64,000 nucleotides of DNA from Polaromonas sp. (GTDB lineage: Bacteria > Pseudomonadota > Gammaproteobacteria > Burkholderiales > Burkholderiaceae_C): contig NZ_JAQSDL010000112.1 in the NCBI RefSeq assembly GCF_029945895.1, positions 1 to 64,000 on the forward strand, read 5' to 3'. The stretch's first letter is position 1, and each line of letters opens with the position of its first letter. The notes under the pieces are model-generated. The model saw only the letters and a list, made by a program, of their open reading frames with translations. It did not search any database and was not told where the DNA came from. Both the position numbers and the translations under genes were made by a program. Shown here piece by piece: positions 53,013 through 62,819 of this stretch.

Positions 53013-54218
53013 TCAGGCCACGGTCTGCGATTTGCGCAATTGCACGATGTCGTCTGGGCCGCAGCCCAGGCTAGTCAGCAGTTCGTCGGTGTGTTCGCCC
53101 AGTCGCGGCGGGTGCAGGCGCACACCCAGGCGCCCGCCGCCCATTGTGATGGGGAACAACGTGGTCTTGACGGTCTCACCAGCCCTGGGGCCGTCGGGCA
53201 GGCGCACATCGGCCAGCCCGCCGGTGGCCAGCAGGTGCTCGTCGTCCAGCAGGTCTTCGGGTTTGCGGATGGGCGCAAACGGCAGGCCGGCTTTTTCCAT
53301 GATGGCAGACAGCTCGGCGGCGCTGCGCTGCGCAAGGCGTTCTCGCAGGGTCAGCAGCAGCCGGGGCCGCTGCACCACGCGCAGGTTGTTGGTGGCCAGC
53401 TCGGGCTCGGCCTTCAGGTCGGCAAAACCGAGCACGTCGCAGAACTTGACCCACTGCGCGTCGCTGACCGCGGCCAGGAAGATCTGCTCGCCGTCCTTGA
53501 CGGTGAACACGTCGTACACCGCCCAGGGATTGTCGCGTGCCGGCAGCGGCGCGGCGGGCTTGCCGGTCATGGCGAACTGCAGCATGTGCTGGCCCATCAG
53601 GAAGACATTGTTTTCATACAGCGCGGACTGCACCTCCATGCCTTTGCCGGTGATGCCGCGCTGGATCAATGCGCCCAGCGCACCGATGGCGCCGAACAGC
53701 CCGCCCATGATGTCGTTGACGCTGGTGCCGGCGCGCAGCGGGTCGCCGGGCCGGCCCGTCATGTAGGCCAGGCCGCCCATCATCTGCACCACCTCGTCGA
53801 GTGCGGTGCGGTGGTCGTAGGGCCCGGGCAGAAAACCCTTGTGGCTAACGTAAATCACGCGCGGATTGACCTGGCTCAGCGCGGCGTAGTCCAGCCCGTA
53901 CTTGGCCATGGTGCCGGGCTTGAAGTTCTCGGCCACCACGTCGGCCGTGGCGCACAGCTTGCGCGCTAGCGCGGCGCCGGCCTCGGTGTGCAAATCAATG
54001 CCCATGCTTTTCTTGTTGCGGTTGAACATGGGGAAAAAACCCGAGCCTGCGCCCAGCAGGCGCCGCGTGCGGTCGCCGTCAATAGGCTCGATCTTGATGA
54101 CCTCGGCGCCCATGTCGGCCAGCACCATGCCGCAGGTCGGGCCCATGACCATGTGGGTGAACTCGATGACGCGCAGGCCGGTGAGAGGTTGCGGTATGGT
54201 GGGGTCAGGGCTTGTCAT
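53013..54218 (-). CDS. CaiB/BaiF-type CoA-transferase (class III)
   Basis: The protein of about 401 residues begins PLTGLRVIEFTHMVMGPTCGMVLADMGAEVIKIE, standard for family III CoA-transferases. The catalytic Asp is in HRTALDEVVQMMGGLAYM or the preceding segment, and it has the family GTSVNDIMGGL motif. It transfers CoA between acids, commonly succinyl-CoA to a dicarboxylate. A start ten codons upstream (54248) is possible but falls in a dispersed repeat. Neither start has a clear ribosome site. It is followed by dctPQM and preceded by the lyase gene. Confidence 0.88.
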   Translation of the reverse strand: MTSPDPTIPQPLTGLRVIEFTHMVMGPTCGMVLADMGAEVIKIEPIDGDRTRRLLGAGSGFFPMFNRNKKSMGIDLHTEAGAALARKLCATADVVAENFKPGTMAKYGLDYAALSQVNPRVIYVSHKGFLPGPYDHRTALDEVVQMMGGLAYMTGRPGDPLRAGTSVNDIMGGLFGAIGALGALIQRGITGKGMEVQSALYENNVFLMGQHMLQFAMTGKPAAPLPARDNPWAVYDVFTVKDGEQIFLAAVSDAQWVKFCDVLGFADLKAEPELATNNLRVVQRPRLLLTLRERLAQRSAAELSAIMEKAGLPFAPIRKPEDLLDDEHLLATGGLADVRLPDGPRAGETVKTTLFPITMGGGRLGVRLHPPRLGEHTDELLTSLGCGPDDIVQLRKSQTVA

Positions 54219-54243
54219 CAGAAGTCCGGTTGGGGTTGAGTCT

Positions 54244-54272
54244 GTCATGCCGGACGTGATCCGGGATCCGTG
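54244..54272. repeat. Palindromic repeat (second family), CoA-transferase/lyase gap
   Basis: GTCATGCCGGACGTGATCCG with CCGGA/TCCGG arms (54250-54254, 54260-54264). It belongs to the same broad family as the copies in hsdR and at 58428-58457. Confidence 0.6.
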
Positions 54273-54281
54273 TCCTGGAGG

Positions 54282-55262
54282 TCAAGCCACCGCAGTCATG
54301 GTCGGGGAAGGCGCGTTCGCGGGCTTCATGGTTTTGGGCAGACCGGCGCGCCACAGGGTGCCGTGCAGTGTTTCCGTGCTGAGCCAGCCGGCGAGCTTGC
54401 TGCGCAAGGCAATGAGCTTGTCAAAGTCCAGCCCGGTGGCGATGTCCATGCTGGCCAGCATGTAGGCCAGGTCTTCGGTGCTGACGTTGCCGCTGGCGCC
54501 GGGCGCGTGCGGGCAACCGCCTATGCCGGCCAGGCAGGCGTCAAAACGTGTCACGCCCATCTGCAGCGCGGCATACACATTGGCCAGACCCAGGCCGCGT
54601 GTGTCGTGAAAGTGGCCGCAGTTGAGTTTGTCGCCAGCCACCGGCAAGATCAGTGCAAACAACGCCTGCACCATGGCCGGATCGGCATACCCCACGGTGT
54701 CGGCCAGGCCCACGCGGTCTGCACCGGCGTCGAGCACGGCGCGCACCAGGCGCAGCACCTCAGCGGGCTCCACGCGGCCCTGCAGCGTGCAGCCAAAGGC
54801 CGTGCTGATGCCCACCTCGATCACGGTGCGCGAGCCCGTGGCCTCGCGTGCGTCCACGATGCGGGCAATGTCGGCCACCACTTCGTCGGGCGTCTTGCGC
54901 AGGTTGGCCAGGCTGTGGGCATGGCTGGCCGACAGTGGCAGCAGCATGAGCTCGGCCTCGCACTCCATGGCGCGCTGCGCGCCCTTGAGGTTGGGCACGA
55001 GCACCGAGGCCACCAGACCCGGCAGCGTTTTGGCAAAGGCCAGCAGTTCGGCGGTGTCTGCCAGTTGCGGCAGCAAGCGCGCGGGCACGAACGAGCCGAC
55101 TTCAATCTCGCGCTGGCCGGCGTCGTAGGCGCCCTGTATCCATTGCAGCTTTTGTTCGGTGGGCATCACGTGGGCGATGCTTTGCAGGCCGTCGCGCAGG
55201 CCGACCTCGCGGATGGTCGCGTGGCGGGGCAGGCCCGCTGGCGCTGGCGTGAATTCGGTCAA
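54282..55262 (-). CDS. Hydroxymethylglutaryl-CoA lyase-like protein (HMGL family)
   Basis: The 326-residue TIM-barrel lyase has the motifs IREVGLRDGLQS (metal-binding Asp), EVGSF, GLADTVG, HFHDTRG and the active-site Cys loop GIGGCPHAPGASGN. It cleaves a 3-hydroxy-3-methyl-type acyl-CoA. A TTG start at 55262, seven bases after AGGAG, is preferred over an upstream TTG. Paired with a CoA-transferase, it may process hydroxymethylglutarate, citramalate or a similar branched acid (inference). Confidence 0.88.
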   Translation of the reverse strand: MTEFTPAPAGLPRHATIREVGLRDGLQSIAHVMPTEQKLQWIQGAYDAGQREIEVGSFVPARLLPQLADTAELLAFAKTLPGLVASVLVPNLKGAQRAMECEAELMLLPLSASHAHSLANLRKTPDEVVADIARIVDAREATGSRTVIEVGISTAFGCTLQGRVEPAEVLRLVRAVLDAGADRVGLADTVGYADPAMVQALFALILPVAGDKLNCGHFHDTRGLGLANVYAALQMGVTRFDACLAGIGGCPHAPGASGNVSTEDLAYMLASMDIATGLDFDKLIALRSKLAGWLSTETLHGTLWRAGLPKTMKPANAPSPTMTAVA

Positions 55263-55331
55263 TGCATGTCTCCTCAAGGGTGCGGGTCAGCCGCCAGTCT
55301 AGATTTTCCAGAACAAGCCGGCAACTCATAT

Positions 55332-55352
55332 TTGGAATACATATAATTCCAA
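55332..55352 (+). promoter_or_regulatory. LysR-type operator candidate
   Basis: TTGGAAT (55332-55338) and ATTCCAA (55346-55352) form a 7-bp inverted repeat with a 7-bp spacer in the 120-bp gap between the divergent lyase and LysR genes. It fits the LysR T-N11-A-type pattern. Confidence 0.6.
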
Positions 55353-55382
55353 TCCGGAACATCTTGTCAACAATGCCATCCC

Positions 55383-56282
55383 ATGCGCGACCTTGATCTC
55401 ACCACGCTGCGGCTGTTCGTCCTGGTCTGCGAGACCGGCAACATTGCGCGTGCGGGTGAGCGGGCCAACATTGCGGGCTCGGCCATCAGCAAGCGTCTGG
55501 CCCAGCTCGAAGACACCGTGGGCACCCCGCTGCTGCAGCGCAAGCGCCACGGCATGACGCCCACGCCGGCTGGCGAAACATTGCTTGAACACGCGCGCGC
55601 CATGCTCGCCAGCGCCGGGCGCATCGAGCGCGACATGGCCGCCTACGCCGCCGGGGTGCGCGGTCAGGTGCGCATCCTGGCTTCGGCTTCGGCACTGGCC
55701 GAATCGCTGGCCGACGATGTGGCGGCCTTTTTGCAGCACCCCGACCACCGCAACATCCAGGTGGACATGGAAGAACGCGTGAGCCCCGACATCGTGCGCG
55801 GCGTGAGTGACGGCACGGCCTCGGTCGGCGTTTGCTGGGACGCCGCCGATGTGGGCACGCTGACAGCGCGCCACTACCGAAGCGACCACCTGGCCGTGGT
55901 CGTGCCTGCGGGCCATCCGCTGGCCAAACGCAAACAGGTGCGCTTTGCCGACACGCTGGACTACGAACACGTGAGCCTGCCCGTGGCCAGCGCGGTGCAC
56001 GTGATGCTGCAGCGCGCCGCGGCCGAGCAAGGCCGCAGCCTGATACACCGCGTGGTGGTGGCCAACTTCGAGGCCGCCCTGCGCGTGGTGCGCGCGCGCC
56101 TGGCCATCTGCGTGGTGCCACGCGAGGTGGCCGAGATTTACGCGCAGCCCTACGGCGTGCGCATCCTCGCGCTGAACGAGCCCTGGGCCCGGCGGCGCTT
56201 CATCGTCTGCCACCGCGCCAACGTGTCGCCGGCCGCGTTGCTGCTGGTGGAGCACCTGGCGGCGCAGGCCGGGAAAGCCTGA
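55383..56282 (+). CDS. LysR-family transcriptional regulator
   Basis: A 299-residue LTTR with N-terminal helix-turn-helix (LTTLRLFVLVCETGNIARAGERANIAGSAISKRLAQLE) and a C-terminal effector domain. The divergent position suggests it controls the lyase-CoA-transferase-TRAP operon. The stop codon lies in a pair of tandem 11-bp repeats (56279-56300). Confidence 0.88.
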   Translation: MRDLDLTTLRLFVLVCETGNIARAGERANIAGSAISKRLAQLEDTVGTPLLQRKRHGMTPTPAGETLLEHARAMLASAGRIERDMAAYAAGVRGQVRILASASALAESLADDVAAFLQHPDHRNIQVDMEERVSPDIVRGVSDGTASVGVCWDAADVGTLTARHYRSDHLAVVVPAGHPLAKRKQVRFADTLDYEHVSLPVASAVHVMLQRAAAEQGRSLIHRVVVANFEAALRVVRARLAICVVPREVAEIYAQPYGVRILALNEPWARRRFIVCHRANVSPAALLLVEHLAAQAGKA

Positions 56283-56300
56283 GGAGAGGCTGAGGAGAGG
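56279..56300 (+). repeat. Tandem 11-bp repeat (2 copies) over the lysR stop
   Basis: CTGAGGAGAGG is present twice in a row and is followed by another CTGA. A recent duplication would leave the protein unchanged because the first unit already holds the stop. Confidence 0.6.
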
Positions 56301-56305
56301 CTGAA

Positions 56306-56334
56306 AATATAAAAAAGCCCAGTGGGGCCTTTTT
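56306..56334 (+). terminator. Probable terminator
   Basis: AAAAAAGCCC and GGGGCCTTTTT pair with a bulge and are followed by T residues, 25 nt after the LysR gene. Moderate quality. Confidence 0.45.
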
Positions 56335-56365
56335 GCGTTTTACAGGGGAGTCCGCCGATTTATAG

Positions 56366-56426
56366 AGCCAGATCGGCCTCCAGCCCATGTTCTACAGGCG
56401 CAAGCAGCTATCAAAATGATAGTTCT
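56366..56426 (+). repeat. Dispersed ~55-bp repeat, copy 14
   Basis: GATCGGCCTCCAGCCCATG, then GCGCAAGCAGCTATCAAAATGATAG. Between convergent LysR and Bug genes. Confidence 0.8.
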
Positions 56427-56437
56427 GCGAGCGCCAA

Positions 56438-57412
56438 TCAGTCCAGCTTGATGTTCGCGGCGGCCACCACGGCGGCCCAGCGCTTGCGCTCCTGGTTGAA
56501 GAAGGCGTCCTGCTCGGCCGGCGACATGGTGGCCACCTCGGCGCCCTGCCCGCTCAGCCTGGCGCGGATCTCGGGGCTGCGGATGATTTTGATCAGCTCG
56601 GTGTTCAGGCGGTTGACGATGGGCTGCGGCGTGCCGGCAGCGACCAGCACACCCTGCCAGGTACCGGACTCGAAGCCGGCAATGCCCTGCTCTTGCAGCG
56701 TGGGCACGTTGCCGATCAGCGGCATGCGCGTGGCCTTGGAGACGCCGAGGATCTTGAGCTGGCCGCTCTGCACAAACGGCAGCGTGGCCAGCATGCCGTT
56801 CATCAGCACCTGGGTCTGGCCGGCAACCGTGTCATTGATGGCCTGCGAACCGCCCTTGTAGGGGATGTACTGCCACTTGGCGTTGCTGGCGCGCTCAACA
56901 GCCACGCCGGCCAGGTGTGGCGCGCTGCCCATGGCCGTGACGGCGAAGTTGAGCTGCTTCGTTTGCGACAGCGCCACCAGTTCCTTGAGGTTGCTGGCAG
57001 GCACCGAGGGGTGCACCACCAGCAAGTGCGGCGAATAGGCCAGCATGGTCACGCCGCGCAGGTCCTTGCTCGGGTCGAACTGCAGTTTTGTATAGACCGA
57101 GGGGCTGATGGCCAGCGCGCCGGTGTCGCACAGCAGCAGGGTATAGCCGTCGGGCGCGGACTTGGCGACCAGGTCGGCGCCGAGGTTGCCGTTAGCGCCA
57201 GCGCGGTTTTCAACAATCACGGGCTGCTTCAGCGCTTCTGACAGCGCCTGGCTGATGGAGCGGCCAATGATGTCTGACGAGCCGCCCGGTGGGTACGGCA
57301 CGATCAGGCGGATCGGCTTGGACGGCCAGGCGGCGGTTTGCGCCTGCACGCCGGAAGCGGCCAGGCCCAGGGCCACGGATGATGCGAGCACTTTGCGGCG
57401 ATTGAGGGTCAT
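56438..57412 (-). CDS. Tripartite tricarboxylate transporter substrate-binding protein (Bug family)
   Basis: A 324-residue periplasmic protein: signal peptide ending SGVQAQ, then WPSKPIRLIVPYPPGGSSDIIGRSI and PVIVENRAGANGNLGADLVAK. The C-terminus of the galactarate operon gene order (garR then this gene, 52-bp gap) hints at a hydroxy-acid or aldarate ligand, although the operon already has a TRAP system. No TctAB permease genes are visible. Confidence 0.92.
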   Translation of the reverse strand: MTLNRRKVLASSVALGLAASGVQAQTAAWPSKPIRLIVPYPPGGSSDIIGRSISQALSEALKQPVIVENRAGANGNLGADLVAKSAPDGYTLLLCDTGALAISPSVYTKLQFDPSKDLRGVTMLAYSPHLLVVHPSVPASNLKELVALSQTKQLNFAVTAMGSAPHLAGVAVERASNAKWQYIPYKGGSQAINDTVAGQTQVLMNGMLATLPFVQSGQLKILGVSKATRMPLIGNVPTLQEQGIAGFESGTWQGVLVAAGTPQPIVNRLNTELIKIIRSPEIRARLSGQGAEVATMSPAEQDAFFNQERKRWAAVVAAANIKLD

Positions 57413-57464
57413 GGTGTGTCTCCTGAATATCGGTTGCTGAAAAATAGCGGTTTGTGATTTGGCG

Positions 57465-58361
57465 TTATGCCTTGGCGACTTCGTGGTTGGCCATCAGCTC
57501 CAGTGCGCGCACCAGGGCCGAATGGTCCAGGTCCTGCATGCCGTTGGCGCTGCAGACCTGCATCAGTTGTGCGGCGCTGGCGGTTTGCGGCAGCGCCACA
57601 CCAAGCGTGCGCGCACCGGCCAGGGCCAGGCCCAGGTCCTTCTGGTGCAGGCCGATGCGAAAACCCGGGTTGAAGGTGCGCTTGATCATGCGTTCGCCGT
57701 GCACTTCCAGAATGCGCGAGGCGGCAAAACCGCCCATCAACGCCTGGCGCACCTTGGCCGGGTCGGCGCCGGCCTTGCTGGCAAACAGCAGGGCTTCGCC
57801 GACGGCGGCGATGTTGAGCGCGACGATGATCTGGTTGGCCACCTTGCAGGTCTGTCCGTCGCCATTGCCGCCGACCAGCGTGATGTTTTTTCCCATCAGC
57901 TCGAACAGTGGCTTGACGCGCTCGAACGCGGTATCGGGGCCGCCGACCATGATGGTCAGGCTGGCAGCCTTGGCGCCGACTTCTCCGCCGGAGACCGGTG
58001 CGTCGAGGTAGTCAGCACCCAAGGCGTTGATCTTTGTCGCAAATTCCTTGGTGTCCATCGGCGAGATCGAGCTCATGTCCACCACGGTTTTGCCTTTGCC
58101 TTTGCCCTTCAGGCCGGCGGCCACGCCCTTGTCGCCGAACAGCACTTTCTGCACATCCGGCGTGTCGGGCAGCATCATGAAAATGATGTCGGCCTTCTCG
58201 GCGACTTCTTGCGCCGAGGCACAGGCCACGGCCTGGCCGGTCAGCAGATCGGCGGGCACCTTGCTGCGGGTGGTGAGGAAGACCTCGTGGCCCGCCTTGA
58301 TCAGGTGTGCGGCCATGGGGGCGCCCATGATGCCGAGGCCGATAAAACCCAGCTTGCTCAT
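57465..58361 (-). CDS. garR: 2-hydroxy-3-oxopropionate (tartronate semialdehyde) reductase
   Basis: A 298-residue beta-hydroxyacid dehydrogenase: Rossmann motif GFIGLGIMGAPMAAHLIKAGH, substrate loop DAPVSGGEVGA and catalytic Lys in GDGQTCKVANQII. It reduces tartronate semialdehyde to glycerate, the third step of galactarate breakdown. garL lies just upstream and garD beyond it, which supports the assignment over other 3-hydroxyisobutyrate dehydrogenases. Confidence 0.92.
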   Translation of the reverse strand: MSKLGFIGLGIMGAPMAAHLIKAGHEVFLTTRSKVPADLLTGQAVACASAQEVAEKADIIFMMLPDTPDVQKVLFGDKGVAAGLKGKGKGKTVVDMSSISPMDTKEFATKINALGADYLDAPVSGGEVGAKAASLTIMVGGPDTAFERVKPLFELMGKNITLVGGNGDGQTCKVANQIIVALNIAAVGEALLFASKAGADPAKVRQALMGGFAASRILEVHGERMIKRTFNPGFRIGLHQKDLGLALAGARTLGVALPQTASAAQLMQVCSANGMQDLDHSALVRALELMANHEVAKA

Positions 58362-58427
58362 TTCAAATACTCCCGTTGTTCGTTAAAAAATATCTGCGGT
58401 CCATGAGCCGCGGTTCAGAAGGCGGAT

Positions 58428-58457
58428 GCATGGATTCCGGATCGAGTCCGGGATGAG
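58428..58457. repeat. Palindromic repeat (second family), garL/garR gap
   Basis: GCATGGATTCCGGATCGAGT with CCGGA/TCCGG arms, in the 107-bp gap between garL and garR. Confidence 0.65.
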
Positions 58458-58468
58458 AGCCAGAAAAA

Positions 58469-59251
58469 CTAATCGCGGTACTTGTCGTGCAGGGCCTGTG
58501 TGGCGCCGCGGAACACGCCCAGATCGCTGCCGACGGCCACAAACGTGGCGCCCATGGCCATGTAGCGGCGAGCGTCGGCCTCCACCGGCGCGAGAATGCC
58601 GGTCGGTTTGCCGCAGGCTTTCGCATCGGCAAACACCGCGGCAATGGCAGCCTGCACCTCGGGGTGACCGGCGTTGCCCAGGTGGCCCAGGCCGGCGGCC
58701 AGGTCCGAGGGGCCTACAAAAATGCAGTCCACGCCGTCGAGCGCCGCAATGTCGCGCGCCGCCGCCACACCGGCGCGGCTTTCGATTTGCACCATCACGC
58801 AGATGTGATCGTTGATCGACTTGAAGTAGTCCGGCACGGTGCCGTAGCGGTTGCTGCGTTGGGACACCGACACGCCGCGTATGCCCTGGGGCGGGTAGCG
58901 CGTGGCCGACACCGCGCGTTTCGCCTCGTCCACACTTTCTACAAAGGGCACGAGGAAGTTGTAGAAGCCGGCGTCGAGCAGGCGTTTGATCTCGACTTCG
59001 TTGTTGGAGGACGGCCGCACCACGGGCGCGCTGGGGCTGTCTTTCAGCGCCATCAGCTGCGGGATGAAGGTGGCCACATCGTTGGGCGAATGTTCGCCGT
59101 CGAGCAGAATCCAGTCGAAGCCGGCCACACCCAGCACCTCGGTGGTGATGGCGTTGGACAGCGAGGACCAGCAGCCGATCAGCTTTTTGCCGGCCAGCAA
59201 ATCGCGCTTGAAACTGTTGGGGAAAGACTGGTAAGGGGTGGCGTGGGTCAT
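58469..59251 (-). CDS. garL: 5-keto-4-deoxy-D-glucarate aldolase (2-dehydro-3-deoxyglucarate aldolase)
   Basis: A 260-residue HpcH/HpaI-type class II aldolase: [14 protein letters not shown], the metal-binding Glu in [10 protein letters not shown] and Asp in [15 protein letters not shown]. It splits 5-keto-4-deoxyglucarate into pyruvate and tartronate semialdehyde. It lies 18 bp after garD and before garR, giving all three steps in order. Confidence 0.92.
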   Translation of the reverse strand: MTHATPYQSFPNSFKRDLLAGKKLIGCWSSLSNAITTEVLGVAGFDWILLDGEHSPNDVATFIPQLMALKDSPSAPVVRPSSNNEVEIKRLLDAGFYNFLVPFVESVDEAKRAVSATRYPPQGIRGVSVSQRSNRYGTVPDYFKSINDHICVMVQIESRAGVAAARDIAALDGVDCIFVGPSDLAAGLGHLGNAGHPEVQAAIAAVFADAKACGKPTGILAPVEADARRYMAMGATFVAVGSDLGVFRGATQALHDKYRD

Positions 59252-59269
59252 GGGGGGCCTTGTGAAGCG

Positions 59270-60853
59270 TCAGGTTATGGGGGCGGGGTTGAACAGCACC
59301 AGCGCGTTGTGCAGCTTCCAGTGTTCGGCCCAGGTTTTCTTGCGGCCGCTGGCGACTTCGAGCATCAGGTGAAACAGCTCCCAGCCCACGTCCGGGATAC
59401 TGGCCTGGCCATCGGCAATGCGGCCGGCGTTGATGTCCATCAGGTCGTGCCAGCGTCTGGCCAGGTCGCTGCGGGTGGCAACCTTGATCACCGGGCATTC
59501 GGCCAGGCCGTAAGGGGTGCCGCGACCGGTGGTGAAGACATGCAGGTTCATGCCGGCGGCGAGCTGCAGCGTGCCGCAGATGAAGTCACTGGCCGGCGTG
59601 GCCGCGTAGATCAAGCCCTTTTGTTTGAGCTTTTCGCCGGGCGCCAGCACGCCGCTGATGGGCGCACTGCCGGACTTGACGATGGAGCCCATGGCTTTTT
59701 CGACGATGTTGGACAGCCCGCCCTTCTTGTTGCCGGGCGTGGTGTTGGCGCTGCGGTCCACCTGGCCCTTTTGCAGGTAGGCGTCGTACCAGGCCATCTC
59801 GCGGATCATGGCTTGCGCCACCTCGGGTGTGCTGGCGCGTGAAGTCAATTGATCAATGCCATCGCGCACCTCGGTGGTTTCGGAAAACATCACCGTGGCA
59901 CCGGCGCGCACCAGCAGGTCGGTGCAGAAGCCGACGGCCGGGTTGGCCGTCACGCCGGAAAACGCATCGCTGCCGCCGCACTGCACACCCACCACCAGCT
60001 CGCTGGCGGGCACGGTCTCGCGGCGGCGCGCATTGAGCTTTTCCAGGTGCAGCACGGCCGCCTGCATGATGGAGTCAATCATGGACATGAAGCCCACATG
60101 GTTCTCGGACTGCAGGCAGACTACATCGAGTGGCGCTTCGGCGTTGACGCCCACATCGGCCACATTGCGTTCATCAACGATCTGTATGGTGCCGGGCGGC
60201 AGCAGGCGCTCGGGCTGCAGCTTCTCGCAGCCCAGGCTGACCACCATCACCTCGCCGCCGAAGTTGGGGTTCAGGCTGATGTTGCGCAGCGTGCGGATGG
60301 GGATGATGGCGTCGGGCGCGTCGATGGCGACGCCGCAGCCATAGGTATGCTCCAGGCCGACCACATCATCAACATGGGGGAACTTGGGCAGCAGCTCGGC
60401 CTTGATGCGCTGGACGGCGAACTCCACCACGCCGGCCACACACTGCACCGTGGTGGTGATGGCCAGGATATTGCGCGTGCCGACCGAACCGTCGGCATTG
60501 CGGTAACCCTCGAAGGTGTAGCCTTCGAGCGGCGCCAGCGCCGGGGGTTTGACCGTGGCGATCGGCAGCCCTTCGAGGCCGCGCGCGGCCGGCATCTCGA
60601 GCAGGCGCTCGTGCACCCAGCTGCCGGCGGGAATGTCTTTCAGTGCATAACCGATGGGCACGTTGTAACGCAGCACCGCACTGCCCTGCGGCATATCGAC
60701 CAGCGCAACCTTGTGGCCTTGCGGCACCTTTTCGCGCAGCACCAGGCCGCCGGCAAAGGTGGCGCCCGGGGCCAGACCACCGTCGTTGGCGACGATGGCC
60801 ACGTTGTCGTCCGCGTGCATGCGGATGTAGAGGGGCGCGTCGGGTGCAGCCAT
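59270..60853 (-). CDS. garD: Galactarate dehydratase
   Basis: A 527-residue UxaA-family dehydratase: N-terminal SAF domain (about 1-95) and a large catalytic domain with [43 protein letters not shown] and the C-terminal [22 protein letters not shown]. It removes water from galactarate to give 5-keto-4-deoxyglucarate with Fe(II). The ATG at 60853 is preferred; a GTG three codons upstream directly abuts the dctM stop. The gene is closely packed after dctM. Confidence 0.93.
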   Translation of the reverse strand: MAAPDAPLYIRMHADDNVAIVANDGGLAPGATFAGGLVLREKVPQGHKVALVDMPQGSAVLRYNVPIGYALKDIPAGSWVHERLLEMPAARGLEGLPIATVKPPALAPLEGYTFEGYRNADGSVGTRNILAITTTVQCVAGVVEFAVQRIKAELLPKFPHVDDVVGLEHTYGCGVAIDAPDAIIPIRTLRNISLNPNFGGEVMVVSLGCEKLQPERLLPPGTIQIVDERNVADVGVNAEAPLDVVCLQSENHVGFMSMIDSIMQAAVLHLEKLNARRRETVPASELVVGVQCGGSDAFSGVTANPAVGFCTDLLVRAGATVMFSETTEVRDGIDQLTSRASTPEVAQAMIREMAWYDAYLQKGQVDRSANTTPGNKKGGLSNIVEKAMGSIVKSGSAPISGVLAPGEKLKQKGLIYAATPASDFICGTLQLAAGMNLHVFTTGRGTPYGLAECPVIKVATRSDLARRWHDLMDINAGRIADGQASIPDVGWELFHLMLEVASGRKKTWAEHWKLHNALVLFNPAPIT

Positions 60854-60863
60854 GTTGCTCACT

Positions 60864-62147
60864 TCAGACGCCGACCAGACGCGGAAGCCACAGCGACAGC
60901 GCGGGCACGTAGGTCACGATGCCCAGCACCACCACCAGCAGCGCAAAAAACGGCATCAGCGCACGCACGACTTTTTCGATGGGCAGCTTGCCCACGGCGC
61001 TGCCGACAAACAGCACGGTGCCCACCGGCGGCGTGATCAGACCGATGCCGAGGTTGACGATCATGATCATGCCGAAGTGCACCGGGTCCACGCCGACAGC
61101 CGTCACCACCGGCAGCAGGATGGGCGTGAGGATCAGGATCAGCGCCGCCATGTCCATCAGCGTGCCCAGCACCAGCAACATGAAGTTGATGGCCAGCAGG
61201 ATCAGGTAACGGTTGTCGGTCATCGAGGTCAGCAAGGCGGTGACCTTCAGCGGAATCTGCATCAGCGTCATGATGTAGCCGAAGGCCGCCGCGAAACCGA
61301 TCAGGATCATCACGATGGACACCGTTTTCACGGTGCGGTGCATCAGCCTGGGCAGGTCGTTCCACTTGTAGTCGCGGTAGATGAACATGGTCACAAAAAA
61401 AGCCCAGAGCACCGCGATAGAGGCCGACTCGGTGGCCGTGAACACGCCAGAAAGAATGCCGCCCAGGATGATGACCATGGTCATCAGGCCCCACAGGGCG
61501 TCGGCGCAGATGCGTAGCGCCTGCTTCAGAGGAATGGCGTGCCCCTTCGGAAAATTGCGCTTGCGTGCGATGTAGAGGCAGTAGGTCGCCAGCGTCAGGC
61601 CCAGCAACAGGCCCGGCAACACACCGGCCATGAACAGCGCGGCCACGGAGATGGAGCCGCCGGCGGCCATGGAGTAAATCACCGCGTTGTGGCTGGGCGG
61701 AATCAACGTGGCCTGGATGGAGCCGCTGACGGTCAGCGCGGTCGAGAAGTCGCGCGGATACCCCTTTCGGACCATCTCGGGAATCATCACCGAGCCGATG
61801 GACGCCGTGTCGGCGACCGACGAGCCGGAGATGGCCCCAAAAAAGGTGGACGCCAGGATGTTGACCAGCGACAGCCCGCCCCGCACAAATCCCACCAGCA
61901 CGCTGGCAAAGGCCACGAGGCGGCGCGACATGCCGCCCTCGGCCATGATGGCGCCGGCCAGCACGAAGAACGGGATGGCCAGCAGCGAGAACTTGTTGAC
62001 GCCGCTGGCGATCTGGATCATGACCGCGTCCAGCGGCAGCTCTATCCATACGGCGCCGATCAGCGCGGCCAGACCCAGCGAATAGGCGACCGGCATGCCG
62101 ATCAGGATCAGCACGATGAAACTTCCGAGTAAAACGAGCGCATCCAT
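60864..62147 (-). CDS. dctM: TRAP transporter large permease DctM (galactarate operon)
   Basis: A 427-residue protein with about 12 membrane segments and the motifs [23 protein letters not shown] and [22 protein letters not shown]. It belongs to the aldarate/sugar-acid-associated DctM group by context. Two bases separate it from dctQ. Confidence 0.93.
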   Translation of the reverse strand: MDALVLLGSFIVLILIGMPVAYSLGLAALIGAVWIELPLDAVMIQIASGVNKFSLLAIPFFVLAGAIMAEGGMSRRLVAFASVLVGFVRGGLSLVNILASTFFGAISGSSVADTASIGSVMIPEMVRKGYPRDFSTALTVSGSIQATLIPPSHNAVIYSMAAGGSISVAALFMAGVLPGLLLGLTLATYCLYIARKRNFPKGHAIPLKQALRICADALWGLMTMVIILGGILSGVFTATESASIAVLWAFFVTMFIYRDYKWNDLPRLMHRTVKTVSIVMILIGFAAAFGYIMTLMQIPLKVTALLTSMTDNRYLILLAINFMLLVLGTLMDMAALILILTPILLPVVTAVGVDPVHFGMIMIVNLGIGLITPPVGTVLFVGSAVGKLPIEKVVRALMPFFALLVVVLGIVTYVPALSLWLPRLVGV

Positions 62148-62149
62148 GG

Positions 62150-62680
62150 TCAGGCCTCCGCCGCAGAGTCATCCACCTGGTGGTCAAAGCGCACCACGGC
62201 GCGCCCGTGCTGGGCGCCGAGAAACAGCTTCTCGAGCACAAAAACCAGCGTGCACAGGCCGCCGAGCGGCAGCGGTGCGTAGGTCAGGCCGACGGGAATC
62301 GCCGGGATCGCCGCCAGGGACTGGCTCATGGTTTCCATCGAGAGCTTGAAGCCCCAGATGATCATGAAGAGGCTGGCGACGATCATCAACAGATCGACCA
62401 CCACCGAAAAAACCTTCTGCAGCGGCGGTGGCAGGCGGTCGGTGACCATGCCGACGGCAATGTGGGCGCCGGCCCGGTAGCCGGCGGCCGCACCGATGAA
62501 GGTGAACACCACCATCAGCAAGATGGCAATCGGCTCGGGCCACTGCGCGCCATAACCGAGCACATAACGGGCAAACACGCCCACCGGAATGATGAGGCTC
62601 ATGGCCACGATGGACAGGCCGGCGACCCAGATGCAGGCCAGGTACAGCCCGTCGATGGCGCGTTGAAGGGTGTTGATCAT
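62150..62680 (-). CDS. dctQ: TRAP transporter small permease DctQ (galactarate operon)
   Basis: A 176-residue protein with four membrane segments and the DctQ pattern VFARYVLGYGAQWPEPIAILLMVVFTFIGAAAGYRAGAHIAVGMV. Its C-terminus extends ~20 residues as a charged cytoplasmic tail. A 139-bp hairpin-rich gap separates it from dctP upstream. Confidence 0.92.
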   Translation of the reverse strand: MINTLQRAIDGLYLACIWVAGLSIVAMSLIIPVGVFARYVLGYGAQWPEPIAILLMVVFTFIGAAAGYRAGAHIAVGMVTDRLPPPLQKVFSVVVDLLMIVASLFMIIWGFKLSMETMSQSLAAIPAIPVGLTYAPLPLGGLCTLVFVLEKLFLGAQHGRAVVRFDHQVDDSAAEA

Positions 62681-62743
62681 GTTGGTTGTCTCATGCCCGC
62701 CGGCTGGCCCTTGGGTGGACCGGCTTGCGCGCCTTGTTCATGA

Positions 62744-62805
62744 CGCTGCCGCGGCAGCGCCGGGGGAAGCAGGACCGGTTCGCACCGCGTCCTGCCTCCT
62801 GCTTC
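62744..62805 (-). other. Stem-loops between dctP and dctQ
   Basis: CGCTGCCGCGGCAGCG (62744-62759) is a perfect 16-bp palindrome. Next to it GAAGCAGG (62766-62773) and CCTGCTTC (62798-62805) enclose further pairing. Without a T-run on the minus strand they look like mRNA-stabilising elements that raise receptor levels over permease. Confidence 0.5.
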
Positions 62806-62819
62806 TTTCTTCCTGCCCC

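Noticed and set aside
54219-54248. Upstream ATG for the CoA-transferase
   Set aside because: It falls within the palindromic repeat and adds ten residues outside the family alignment; kept only as an alternative.
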